A stretch of DNA of 21,815 bases from JAYTJL01 sp043731125 (GCA_043731125.1 JAYTJL010000052.1:1-21815), one strand, 5' to 3'. Positions 7,081 through 15,218 are shown, counted from the first letter of the stretch. Translations and numbers: made by a program. Notes: generated by a model not told the origin, from the sequence alone.

Positions 7081-7205
7081 AATATTTTCTCCTAACCCCT
7101 AAAGTAAATCTGAATGTACCCCAAGTATATCAAGCCGTTCGCCCACAAAAAGTGGTTGAGCTAATTTTAGCCAAACATGAGTAGCGATTAGCAGTGTTTT
7201 ACCGC

Positions 7206-7211
7206 TATACT
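7206..7211 (+). promoter_or_regulatory. -10 box for pilB (leaderless)
   Basis: TATACT lies six bases before the ATG at 7218, so the expected transcription start coincides with the start codon. No convincing -35 is seen. If true, it excludes the GTG at 7194 as the start. Confidence 0.4.
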
Positions 7212-7217
7212 AAGCAT

Positions 7218-9014
7218 ATGCGCATTAACGACAGCTACGTTATTGCTATGCTCGAAAAAAACCATAAGGTAAATGACGAGCAGCTCAAGAGTCTTATTGA
7301 GCAGCAAAAAACAGAAAACCAGCCCTTGCAAGAGTTGGCTGTTAAAGCCAATTTGATTTCAGAGAAAGAACTAACACAGCTTTATTCTGGCCTGATTGAT
7401 GTACCCTTTGTGGAAATTAACCCTAAGGACGTCAATAAAGAGGTCCTAAAGCTGATTCCTGAAAAGATAGCCCGTCAATACAACGCAGTACTCTTTAGCG
7501 TTGGGCAAGATGGCACAAAAAACCTTGCCCTAGAAGACCCGGACGACGTCCAAGCTGTAAACTTCTTACAAAAGCGCCTGGGGGCCAATTTGCAAGTGCA
7601 TGTAGCCACACACTCCAACATCCTGGCAGTGCTAGACCAGTACCGTGAAAATATTTCTGGCGAACTCACTCAGGTGATTGCCTCTGAGGCTACCGAGACC
7701 GAGGAAATACAAGTCTCCGAAGAAGAGGTAGCCGAAGATAGTCCAATTGCCCAAACAGTAAACCTAGTTATTGAATACGCTATCAAACAAGGAGCTAGCG
7801 ACATCCATATAGAACCGCGGGAAGACTTCGTCAGTATCCGCTACCGCGTTGATGGCCAGCTAAAAGAGACCAACCGCTTACCAAAGAAAGTTTTGGCCTC
7901 ACTGGTTAGCCGTATCAAAATTCTTTCCAACCTAAAAATAGACGAAAGACGAGCACCTCAAGACGGTCGGTTTAAGGTAAACATTGGCAGTGGTCAGTTT
8001 GCACTGCGTGTAAGCACCCTGCCGATTGCCGATGGCGAGAAGGTAGTAATGCGTATATTGAGCGAGTCCAACAAAGCATCCACCCTTGAAGAGCTCGGTT
8101 TTTGGGGTAGTAGCCTGGAGAATCTAGAACATGCCATTACCCGCCCACACGGCCTGATTCTATTCACTGGCCCAACTGGATCTGGAAAAAGTACCTCTTT
8201 GTTTAGCATTCTTAGCCGCCTCAACCAGCCAGCTGTCAACATTAGTACTGTAGAAGACCCTGTTGAGTATAAAATTCCTGGCATCAACCAAGTCCAGGCC
8301 AATCCAGCAGTTGGCATGACTTTCGCAAATGGACTAAGAGCACTGCTTCGCCAAGACCCCAACATAATAATGGTTGGGGAAATTCGTGATGCCGAGACCG
8401 CTAGCTTGGCAATTCAGGCCGCACTAACGGGACACTTGGTTTTCTCAACACTGCACACCAATAATGCAGCTACCTGCCTGCCTCGCTTACTAGACATGGG
8501 GATTGAGCCATTTTTGATAGCCAGTACTGTTAGGGCTATTGTAGGACAGCGACTCGTACGCAAATTGGTTTCAGAGAGTATAGAGCCTTACGAGCCAGAC
8601 GAAACCACCATAAAACGCATCGAAACTGCCTTTGGTGTAGATGGTGCCGAGGCAATGTCTAGAATTCACAACCTAGAGTTGCAAGCAATCGAAGGAAAAG
8701 TGGGACTCCCCGGGGCAGACAGCAAGTCACCACTGACCGCCGAACCCGCCACTACCGAGGAGAGCATAAAAAGACTGTGGCGTATAAAAGGTCAGGCCGG
8801 GCAAACAACTTTTCGTAGTCGTGTGGGTATTTATGAGGTTCTGGCCTTAACTCCTGATATTCAAAAACTTATTACGGGCAGTAGCACCTCAGAAGAAATA
8901 CAGTCACAGGCAATCAAAGAAGGCATGGTCACCATGCAGACAGATGGTTTTATTAAAGCACTACGAGGACAAACAACCTTAGAGGAAGTGATGCGAGTCA
9001 CCAGCGAAAGATAA
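7218..9014 (+). CDS. pilB: Type IV pilus assembly ATPase PilB
   Basis: Hexameric cytosolic ATPase that powers pilus extension. The protein has 598 residues from ATG 7218; an upstream GTG at 7194 would add eight atypical residues. An N-terminal MshEN-like domain (about 1-145) precedes the GspE/PilB core. The core shows IHIEP and YRVDG, Walker A GPTGSGKST at about 318-326, the Asp box STVEDPVEY, Walker B IIMVGEIRD with Glu388, and HLVFSTLHTN. The usual zinc-binding four-cysteine insert of PilB/GspE is absent. Where LCPxC and CxxC are expected, the protein has LVSESIEPYEP and RIKGQAGQTTFRSRVGIYEVL. The gene heads the pilus cluster. No PilT-type retraction ATPase follows it here. Confidence 0.95.
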   Translation: MRINDSYVIAMLEKNHKVNDEQLKSLIEQQKTENQPLQELAVKANLISEKELTQLYSGLIDVPFVEINPKDVNKEVLKLIPEKIARQYNAVLFSVGQDGTKNLALEDPDDVQAVNFLQKRLGANLQVHVATHSNILAVLDQYRENISGELTQVIASEATETEEIQVSEEEVAEDSPIAQTVNLVIEYAIKQGASDIHIEPREDFVSIRYRVDGQLKETNRLPKKVLASLVSRIKILSNLKIDERRAPQDGRFKVNIGSGQFALRVSTLPIADGEKVVMRILSESNKASTLEELGFWGSSLENLEHAITRPHGLILFTGPTGSGKSTSLFSILSRLNQPAVNISTVEDPVEYKIPGINQVQANPAVGMTFANGLRALLRQDPNIIMVGEIRDAETASLAIQAALTGHLVFSTLHTNNAATCLPRLLDMGIEPFLIASTVRAIVGQRLVRKLVSESIEPYEPDETTIKRIETAFGVDGAEAMSRIHNLELQAIEGKVGLPGADSKSPLTAEPATTEESIKRLWRIKGQAGQTTFRSRVGIYEVLALTPDIQKLITGSSTSEEIQSQAIKEGMVTMQTDGFIKALRGQTTLEEVMRVTSER

Positions 9015-9018
9015 CGAA

Positions 9019-9090
9019 ATGACAGAGCCATTTCAATTACCATTTAGCAATTATCAATTAACATTTATTCATCATTTACCATTTTTCAAT
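9019..9090 (+). repeat. AT-rich imperfect word repeat between pilB and pilC
   Basis: The spacer is built from variants of the words CAATTA, ATTTACCATT and ATTAACATTT, e.g. CAATTACCATTTAG, CAATTATCAATTAACATTT and CATTTACCATTTTTCAATG. The composition is unlike the neighbouring genes. No function can be read. Confidence 0.35.
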
Positions 9091-9108
9091 GTAGCCCAGC
9101 TCTGGACT

Positions 9109-9135
9109 CTAAATTTTTCTGGGGGAAAAATTTAG
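9109..9135 (+). promoter_or_regulatory. Hairpin covering the pilC ribosome-binding region
   Basis: A perfect 11-bp inverted repeat (ctaaatttttc, 9109-9119; gaaaaatttag, 9125-9135) with a five-base loop tgggg ends directly before the pilC ATG at 9136. The G-run (9121-9125) is the only Shine-Dalgarno candidate and sits in the loop and at the stem edge. There is no T-tract after the stem, so this is not a normal terminator. Confidence 0.6.
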
Positions 9136-10350
9136 ATGGCACAGTTTTCTTATACCGCCTTCAATGCTCAAAACCAACAAATAAACGGCAGTATTAGTGC
9201 GCCAAATAGAGAAGCAGCCATAGGTATGTTACGCGGCCAAGGGACTAGGCCAATCACAATAAAAGAAACAAAGGCCAAAAAAAAATTTAAAATTGGGGGT
9301 AAGCCGGTTAAGAGCAAAGAGCTGGTTGTATTCACACGCGAACTCTCAACAATGATCTCCGCAGGCGTACCCCTGCCAAGAGGTCTCGGTACACTTGCTG
9401 ATCAGACCGAAAATAAGAAATTTAAAGAAGTTATTGTATCCATCGAAAGAGACATAGAGTCGGGAATGCCCATGGCCGACGCCTTGGCAAAATTTCCTAA
9501 CGTATTTTCCGACGTATATATCAACATGGTCCGCGCAGGAGAGACCGGCGGTATTCTAAACGAAATTCTGATAAGGCTTGCTGCTCAGGTAGAGAAAGAA
9601 GCTCATATTCACCAGAAGATAAAGTCAGCAATGGCTTATCCAACAGTAATTCTTTCAATTACGGTTATTGCCTTCTTCGGAATTATGTTGGTCATCATGC
9701 CTAAGATATCCAAAATTATTACAGACCTAGGCGGCGAAGATGCCCAGTTGCCTGTCTATTCTCGGGCTATGCTAGGTGCCAGTAGTTTTATGCAGCACAA
9801 TATAATATTCATTCTTGTTGGTATTGTACTGGCAGTTTACATCTTCAAAAGATGGCTCAAGACAGAAAAAGGTCGCTACAGGTGGCACGCTCTACTGCTA
9901 CGAGTCCCTATTTTTGGAAAAATAATAGCCAAGGTTGCTATAGCTAGGTTTGCTCGTACCTTTGCCTCTTTAATGAGCTCTGGGGTGACGGTACTAGAGG
10001 CACTAGAAGTTACGGGGAGAGCCGTTGGCAACAAAGTGATACAGAAAGAGCTAGTAGGAGTCGCCGATGCCGTCCGCAACGGAAAACCCCTTGGGAAAGA
10101 ACTACTTGCCGCTCCATATTTTCCACCAATTGTTGGACAAATGATGACTGTAGGTGAGGAGACGGGCAAAATAGATGAAATATTAATAAAAGTAGCTGAC
10201 TTCTACGAAGAAGAGGTCGATGCCGTTATTGACGGACTGGCGAGCATAATAGAACCTATTATGATTGTGATTCTAGGGGGATTGGTCGGACTCATAGCCG
10301 CCTCTGTGATGGGACCAATAGCTGGCTTGTCAAAAAACGTCGGTGGTTAA
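9136..10350 (+). CDS. pilC: Type IV pilus inner-membrane platform PilC
   Basis: Polytopic platform protein (404 residues) on which PilB acts to lift pilins from the membrane. Two T2SSF (GspF/PilC) domains are seen: the first at about 65-190 (FTRELSTMISAGVPL, FPNVFSDVYINMVRAGETGG), the second at about 265-392 (FARTFASLMSSGVTVLEAL, FPPIVGQMMTVGEETGKID). Membrane segments lie near 168-190, 218-237 and 370-395. The N-terminal FSYTAFNAQNQQINGSI is the standard PilC opening. It follows pilB after 121 bases, unusually far for this compact cluster, with a stable hairpin just before the ATG. Confidence 0.96.
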   Translation: MAQFSYTAFNAQNQQINGSISAPNREAAIGMLRGQGTRPITIKETKAKKKFKIGGKPVKSKELVVFTRELSTMISAGVPLPRGLGTLADQTENKKFKEVIVSIERDIESGMPMADALAKFPNVFSDVYINMVRAGETGGILNEILIRLAAQVEKEAHIHQKIKSAMAYPTVILSITVIAFFGIMLVIMPKISKIITDLGGEDAQLPVYSRAMLGASSFMQHNIIFILVGIVLAVYIFKRWLKTEKGRYRWHALLLRVPIFGKIIAKVAIARFARTFASLMSSGVTVLEALEVTGRAVGNKVIQKELVGVADAVRNGKPLGKELLAAPYFPPIVGQMMTVGEETGKIDEILIKVADFYEEEVDAVIDGLASIIEPIMIVILGGLVGLIAASVMGPIAGLSKNVGG

Positions 10351-10365
10351 GCAAACAAACCCCTA

Positions 10366-10393
10366 TTGACAGAATTTCGCTTATGTCTATAAT
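10366..10393 (+). promoter_or_regulatory. Strong sigma70 promoter for the major pilin
   Basis: A perfect TTGACA (10366-10371), a 16-base spacer and a perfect TATAAT (10388-10393) lie 16 bases after pilC. Transcription should start near 10400, leaving a 70-base leader that contains a small AGAAC/GTTCT stem. This is the best consensus promoter in the window. Confidence 0.85.
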
Positions 10394-10470
10394 CAAGAAC
10401 ATAGAACAAGTAGTTCTTCGCTCATAAAATGTAATCAAAAAAGTAAAAAAGAAGGGTGGGCACTCTCACA

Positions 10471-10917
10471 ATGGCACTAAATAAAAAACTTAACCGCGGT
10501 TTTACAATCGTAGAACTTTTGATTGTTATCGTGGTGATCGGCATCTTAGCCGCACTAGTTATAGTTACTTATAACGGAATTCAACAAAAAGCACGTGACA
10601 CAGAACGAAAAACGGATATTAATGCAATCGCTAGTCACCTAGAGGCATTCAACGCTCAAAGTGGACGTTATCCAACTTTGGCTAATGCTAACGATTCAAC
10701 CTTTAGGTCGGCAAACATGAAGGGACTTGATTCTGCTGCACTGCAAGACCCTAAGGGTGCCGCACAAACACTAGTAGCAGCCCCAGCAGCGAACTCATAT
10801 GCCTACGCTGTAACACCAGCTGGCTGTGACAATGCGGCTAACGGTGATTGTACCCAGTACACACTAACAGCTACGCTTGAAGCTGGCGGTACATACGTCA
10901 AACAGTCTCTTAACTAA
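10471..10917 (+). CDS. Type IV major pilin (prepilin)
   Basis: The protein has 148 residues from ATG 10471. A short positive leader ends in Gly and is followed by FTIVELLIVIVVIGILAALV, the canonical prepilin peptidase site (RG|FTIVE, with Glu5 of the mature form) and transmembrane alpha1 helix. A C-terminal cysteine pair (AGC...GDC, about ten residues apart) probably closes the D-loop. A GTG 15 bases upstream is in frame but leaves the AAGAAGG ribosome site no spacing, so ATG is preferred. A perfect -35/-10 promoter upstream and a terminator downstream isolate this cistron, as expected for the abundant fibre subunit. Calling it the major rather than a minor pilin is inference from these signals. 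Confidence 0.9.
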   Translation: MALNKKLNRGFTIVELLIVIVVIGILAALVIVTYNGIQQKARDTERKTDINAIASHLEAFNAQSGRYPTLANANDSTFRSANMKGLDSAALQDPKGAAQTLVAAPAANSYAYAVTPAGCDNAANGDCTQYTLTATLEAGGTYVKQSLN

Positions 10918-10937
10918 AGATTAGTTTAAAAGTAGCT

Positions 10938-10973
10938 AAAAACTCCGGGGTACTAACCTCGGAGTTTTGCTTT
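10938..10973 (+). terminator. Intrinsic terminator after the major pilin
   Basis: A 12-base stem (aaaactccgggg, 10939-10950; cctcggagtttt, 10957-10968; one G-U pair) has a six-base loop and runs into a T-rich stretch. It should end or attenuate transcription from the pilin promoter before the minor pilins. A possible -10 (TATAAT, 10973-10978) follows at once. Confidence 0.8.
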
Positions 10974-10992
10974 ATAATTAAGGATAACTACT

Positions 10993-11409
10993 ATGACAAA
11001 ACGGTGGAAGCACAAGCCTCAGTCCCGTGTTACAAGCGGGTTTACAATAACCGAACTAATTATCAGCATTGTTGTCGGTGTTATTTTTGTAGCAGTCTTG
11101 CAAGTCTCTGTTAGCAGTTATCTACATATATCGCAGAGAGGGAGAGACCTTACCTTGTCGAACGCATATGTTGAGGGCAAGATTGAGTCTCTTCGCAATG
11201 TCGGCTATAACGGACTAAATGTTGGAACTACATCTGTTACCGGTGAGTTACCAAGCGAATTGAATTCACCAAAGAGTGGATCTTTAGAGGTGACAGACGA
11301 AGGCAACGGCATAAAAAAGGCAGTTGTGACTATTTCTTATAATGATCAAGGTGATGCTCGCAGCTATACATATACAACCTACGTAGGAGAATTAGGTGTT
11401 GGGCAGTAG
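10993..11409 (+). CDS. Minor type IV prepilin 1
   Basis: The protein has 138 residues. A basic leader (MTKRWKHKPQSRVTSG) precedes FTITELIISIVVGVIFVAVL, a prepilin cleavage site (G|FTITE) with Glu5. The globular part has no cysteines and ends in a beta-rich region (AVVTISYNDQGDARSYTYTTYVG). A ribosome site AAGGA lies about 8 bases before the ATG. The gene follows the major pilin's terminator and overlaps the next prepilin gene by 14 bases. It is probably a minor pilin that helps prime assembly, like GspI/J or PilV/W-type subunits. The exact counterpart cannot be assigned. Confidence 0.85.
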   Translation: MTKRWKHKPQSRVTSGFTITELIISIVVGVIFVAVLQVSVSSYLHISQRGRDLTLSNAYVEGKIESLRNVGYNGLNVGTTSVTGELPSELNSPKSGSLEVTDEGNGIKKAVVTISYNDQGDARSYTYTTYVGELGVGQ

Positions 11410-12067
11410 ACAAAAGCAAGCAGGGTTTACAATAGTCGAACTCACCGTTTCTATTGTGATAATTGGTATTTTGTTGGTGGCTTTTTCAAGCGTCATCACT
11501 AACTATTACAAGTTAATTACCAAAACCAATGCCGAAATTGATATGACGGTAAGTTCACAAAACCTGCTACGTTCAACCGTCGAAGCCTTGCGCTACGGCG
11601 AAGGCGTACGCCAATCTAACCAAATCACCGATGCTAATGCACCCGGGGGTGGCTGGACTACATCCAGTGCCAATTTTGTGATTATAATTACTGTCCCCGC
11701 GTACGACTCAAGCCGTGACTATATAATTGACGTTAATACGGGCGACCCATACATGAATGAGTTGGTGTATTACAAGTCTGGCTCAACCCTAATGAGGAGG
11801 ACGCTGGCCCATCCAAGCGCCGCAGGTAATACTATTGTGACTTCTTGCCCCCCAGCATCAGCAACTCCAAGCTGTCCGGCCGATAAAGCTTTAGCAGAAT
11901 ACGTAAGCACCATGAGCTTTACGCTATACGACCAAGATGGCACAACAACCGCTGATACTACAATTGCTAGATCAGTTAAGATAGACCTTGCAATGGGTCG
12001 AACCATCTTTGGCCAAGTCTTGTCACTTGATAATTCTATCCGAGTAACACTAAGGAATAGGTTTTAG
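11396..12067 (+). CDS. Minor type IV prepilin 2 (PilW/GspJ-like)
   Basis: The protein has 223 residues. The start is GTG at 11396, six bases after an AGGAG ribosome site. An adjacent TTG is possible. The leader MLGSRQKQAG is followed by FTIVELTVSIVIIGILLVAF, a canonical prepilin site with Glu5. The long globular domain has two cysteines (SCPPASATPSC) and a C-terminal beta region ending in RNRF. Size and features such as LLRSTVEALRYGEGVRQSNQI resemble PilW/GspJ-type minor pilins. It overlaps the preceding prepilin and is followed after two bases by the PilX-like gene, so the three minor subunits are probably made together. Confidence 0.85.
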   Translation: MLGSRQKQAGFTIVELTVSIVIIGILLVAFSSVITNYYKLITKTNAEIDMTVSSQNLLRSTVEALRYGEGVRQSNQITDANAPGGGWTTSSANFVIIITVPAYDSSRDYIIDVNTGDPYMNELVYYKSGSTLMRRTLAHPSAAGNTIVTSCPPASATPSCPADKALAEYVSTMSFTLYDQDGTTTADTTIARSVKIDLAMGRTIFGQVLSLDNSIRVTLRNRF

Positions 12068-12069
12068 TT

Positions 12070-13443
12070 ATGAAAATATTTAATAATTACAATAATCAGC
12101 AAGGCAATATTCTAATCATGCTGGTTGCTACTTTCCCATTCCTTATCCTAATGGTCGCATCATATTTAAGCCTATCCACTAATAGTCTAAACATAGCCAG
12201 AAAAGACCAATTCCATTCGCAGGCGCAACTTAGCGCCGATGCAGCCATAGACTATGGTGTCGCCCAGTTGAATACTGACCCCTCTTGGACGGGCACCGCC
12301 GTAGATGTAATATTGCAGAATAACGTCACATCTAAGACCGCTTTTTCAGTCCAGGTCATAACCAACAGCCCAACCAGCAAAAGCCTGGTGGTTACCGGAA
12401 AAACCTACTGGCCTTCAACGTCCGCAACACCCCACTCAACAGTTAAGATAAGTGCTGATTTGCGCCCGGTTGAGTCAGGAACCTACAGTTTGGTGAGCGG
12501 CCAGGGTGGACTTATTCTCAGTAATTCGGCAAAAATTGTTGGTGGTGATGTACTTATTAACGGCACTATCACTATGTCAAATACAGCTCAAATTGGACTG
12601 AGCACCAACTTTGTCAATGTGGATGTAGCCCATCAGTCCTGCCCGGTGCCGGCCGATGCCACCTATCCACGTATTTGTAATAGTGGTGAGAACGGACAAC
12701 CCATCTCAATAAACAACCAAGCACATATATATGGTACCGTTCGCGCCAATAACCAAAGTAGTGGTGCCGGAATGACCAATCCAGGGCTAGTGGCCTCGTC
12801 GGGTGTGGCATCTCAGCCCTTACCGGTGCATGACAGGGCTGCACAACAAGCCGCAGTAGCAACAACCATAACGGGTGCAGCAGCCTCATGCAATGGCTCA
12901 CAAACACGTACTTGGGCCGCTAACACCAAAATTACTGGCAACGTAACAGTCAGTAATTCTTGCGTAGTCACAGTTCAGGGAAATGTCTGGATAACAGGCA
13001 ACTTTACTACTTCCAATACTTCACAGGTTAAAGTTGCCGACTCGCTTGGCGCAACTCGTCCAGTTATCATGATAGATGGCAGTAGCGGTGCGCAGTTTTC
13101 CCAAAGCTCTAAATTAGTATCAAACGCTAGTAGTACCGGTTTTCAGATAATTACTTTTTGGAGCAATTCAGGTTGTTCACCTGATTGTGCCACCGTTACA
13201 GGATCAGATTTATACAACTCCCGCAACCAGCAAACAATTTCACTTAGCAACTCAGCAGAAGGCCCGCAGACCATATTTTATGCATACTGGTCCAAAGTTA
13301 CCGTCAACAACAGTGGTCAAATTGGAGCCCTCATAGGCCAGACTGTGCAGATGTCCAACACTGGCACAGTCACATTTGGAACTAGTTCGGGTGTTGTTAG
13401 TACCATATGGGTCCTGAATGGATACATACATATTTTCAACTAA
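12070..13443 (+). CDS. PilX-like pilus-associated protein with repetitive beta-solenoid-like body
   Basis: The protein has 457 residues. The N-terminus (QQGNILIMLVATFPFLILMVASYLS, about 10-34) is a pilin-like hydrophobic helix without the Glu5 of true prepilins. It is followed by a helix resembling PilX (SQAQLSADAAIDYGVAQL). From about residue 145 a motif of the form SN(S/T)-x-x-(I/V) recurs at least eight times (near 151, 170, 215, 295, 315, 393, 413 and 429) between short beta-like stretches, as in beta-helix or bactofilin-like repeats. Cysteines are scattered (C191, C203, C274, C298, C369, C373). Position after two minor prepilins suggests a pilus-tip subunit or adhesin. Fold and role are inference. 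Confidence 0.65.
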   Translation: MKIFNNYNNQQGNILIMLVATFPFLILMVASYLSLSTNSLNIARKDQFHSQAQLSADAAIDYGVAQLNTDPSWTGTAVDVILQNNVTSKTAFSVQVITNSPTSKSLVVTGKTYWPSTSATPHSTVKISADLRPVESGTYSLVSGQGGLILSNSAKIVGGDVLINGTITMSNTAQIGLSTNFVNVDVAHQSCPVPADATYPRICNSGENGQPISINNQAHIYGTVRANNQSSGAGMTNPGLVASSGVASQPLPVHDRAAQQAAVATTITGAAASCNGSQTRTWAANTKITGNVTVSNSCVVTVQGNVWITGNFTTSNTSQVKVADSLGATRPVIMIDGSSGAQFSQSSKLVSNASSTGFQIITFWSNSGCSPDCATVTGSDLYNSRNQQTISLSNSAEGPQTIFYAYWSKVTVNNSGQIGALIGQTVQMSNTGTVTFGTSSGVVSTIWVLNGYIHIFN

Positions 13444-13486
13444 GAATGACAGGTCAACGTGTCCACATAACGACTCTTCGTTAATC

Positions 13487-13495
13487 TGTTATAAT
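13487..13495 (+). promoter_or_regulatory. Extended -10 promoter for pilM operon
   Basis: TGTTATAAT is an extended -10 (TGn plus perfect TATAAT) with no good -35. It lies in the 105-base gap before pilM and would give a roughly 47-base leader lacking a clear Shine-Dalgarno. Confidence 0.6.
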
Positions 13496-13548
13496 GCGTG
13501 TAAGCATTAGCACTCAATATTGATGGGCAAAAATTAATAGACAAATAT

Positions 13549-14625
13549 ATGACAAGACTAGGAATCACCGGTAACGAAGCATTGTTTGCGCTAGACATTG
13601 GACACTCCACAATGAAAGTGATGGAAATTAGTGCTACAAATCCGGAAAAGCCGACTGTGGTTGGGTACGGCATAAGCGGCAATTACGCCGATACCACTCT
13701 TGGACCTAATGGCGACATAATCCGGCAAGAAGACCTAGCCACGGCCATGATAGACCTCTTCAATAATCGTCTTGTCGGTTCTATTACCAGTAAAGAAGTT
13801 GCCTGTACCATCCCTACTTCTCATACTTTTTCTAGACTCATTACCCTACCCAAAATAGAAGACAACCAAATAGAAGAAGCTGTCAAACTTGAAGTAGAAC
13901 AGTATGTACCAATGCCTGTAGACAGTCTATATATTGATCACGAAAAACTACGAGACACCGACCAGGGCATGGATGTCTTACTTGTTGCCACACCTCGTAA
14001 GATTATTGACAGCTATATGGAGTTTTTGCATTCAATGAGCTTGGTGCCAGTTGCACTAGAACCAACAATGAACGCATCGGCAAGACTTTTTAACCTAAGT
14101 GGCATCTCACCTAAAGAACCAGCGGTCCTGATTGACTTTGGCTCTACCGCTATAGACGTAGCAATTTATGACCAGGCTCTTTTTGTTAATAGCACTATCC
14201 CAGGTGGCGGTGAAGCCTTGACAACCAACCTTGCTAAAACACTAAAAATCACTCGTGATGAGGCATATGTCATTAAGTGTCTCAACGGCATTGGTGAGTC
14301 CAAAAACCAAGAAGCCGTTCTTTCAGTGGTCAAGCCTCAGATAGAGAGCCTGGTTAGGGAAATTCAAAAAATGATGCGATATTACGCCGAACGGACAGCT
14401 GAATCTAAAAAAGAAATAACTAAGGTATTGGCACTTGGAGGCGGGTCCAACATGCCAGGCTTCATCCAATATTTGTCTAGGCAACTCAACTTAACTGTCC
14501 AAATAGTAGACCCTTGGTCGCAAATGGACTTTGGCAACCTACGCCAACTTAGCGACGAGGAGCGTACTGTATATCTCACCGTAGCTGGCCAAGCCTTCCT
14601 GCACCCCGGAGAAACCATTGCATGA
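13549..14625 (+). CDS. pilM: Type IV pilus assembly actin-like ATPase PilM
   Basis: The 358-residue cytosolic actin-like protein binds the N-terminal tail of PilN in the alignment complex. ATP-binding fold motifs are present: ALDIGHSTMKVMEIS (about 14-28), LIDFGSTAIDVAIY in the middle and LALGGGSNMPGF near the C-terminus. The segment KLEVEQYVPMP is also typical of PilM. It starts a new transcription unit with pilN, pilO and the NPF-ended protein, all in four-base overlaps (ATGA at 14622-14625). No ribosome site is obvious before the ATG. Confidence 0.95.
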   Translation: MTRLGITGNEALFALDIGHSTMKVMEISATNPEKPTVVGYGISGNYADTTLGPNGDIIRQEDLATAMIDLFNNRLVGSITSKEVACTIPTSHTFSRLITLPKIEDNQIEEAVKLEVEQYVPMPVDSLYIDHEKLRDTDQGMDVLLVATPRKIIDSYMEFLHSMSLVPVALEPTMNASARLFNLSGISPKEPAVLIDFGSTAIDVAIYDQALFVNSTIPGGGEALTTNLAKTLKITRDEAYVIKCLNGIGESKNQEAVLSVVKPQIESLVREIQKMMRYYAERTAESKKEITKVLALGGGSNMPGFIQYLSRQLNLTVQIVDPWSQMDFGNLRQLSDEERTVYLTVAGQAFLHPGETIA

Positions 14626-15218
14626 TTAACATGCTGCCTGGAGAATATGTCAATTCAATACGACATAGCAAAAACAATGAAACCACTCTGCGCTGGATGG
14701 GTGCGGCAATAGCCGCGACTGTGCTACTTGTGATCATTCTAGCCAGTGGCTGGCTGTACCTCAACCACGAGACTAAGCAGCTTACTTCTCAGATTGCATT
14801 AGGCAAAAACAATTTAGTAGCCCAAAATTTAGAAGGAGTTAAAAAAGAAGCTTCAGTGATATCCAACGACATCAAGACTATTAACCAAGTACTTGGTAAA
14901 GAAGTCCGCTTTTCGCAGCTTATTCAAAACATCGGTCAAGTAATGCCTCCGGGTACCGTACTGGACGGGCTTACGCTAACCAAAGCTGATGGGTCTATAG
15001 ACTTAGCTGCCAGCAGTAAAGACTACAAAAGTGGGGCCCAAATTGCACTCAACTTAAGTGACGAGCAAAGCGGAATTTTTTCCCGCGCTGACATAATCAG
15101 TCTTAGCTGTACAAGCGCCGACACTGCTTACAAGTGCAGTATTGTCTTGAAGGCGTTGTTTTCAAAAGAATCCAAAAATAAATTCTTAAATATTCCTACA
15201 CCGGGGAGCAACCAGTGA
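14622..15218 (+). CDS. pilN: Type IV pilus alignment protein PilN
   Basis: The protein has 198 residues. It opens with INMLPGEYVN, the counterpart of the INLLP-type cytosolic motif that docks PilN in PilM. One membrane helix (about 28-48) and a coiled-coil then beta-domain region (VMPPGTVLDGLTLTKADGSIDLAASS) follow. The end carries two cysteines (LSCTSADTAYKCS). It overlaps pilM by four bases and pilO by four bases (GTGA, 15215-15218). Sequence identity to named PilN proteins could not be tested, but motif and gene order agree. Confidence 0.88.
   Translation: MINMLPGEYVNSIRHSKNNETTLRWMGAAIAATVLLVIILASGWLYLNHETKQLTSQIALGKNNLVAQNLEGVKKEASVISNDIKTINQVLGKEVRFSQLIQNIGQVMPPGTVLDGLTLTKADGSIDLAASSKDYKSGAQIALNLSDEQSGIFSRADIISLSCTSADTAYKCSIVLKALFSKESKNKFLNIPTPGSNQ

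Noticed and set aside
7081..7160. LexA/SOS box upstream of recA
   Set aside because: No dyad of the CTGT(N8)ACAG or GAAC(N4)GTTC type is present in the recA-pilB gap.
10456..10470. GTG at 10456 as the pilin start
   Set aside because: The AAGAAGG ribosome site abuts this GTG with no spacing, and the ATG at 10471 gives a normal short prepilin leader.
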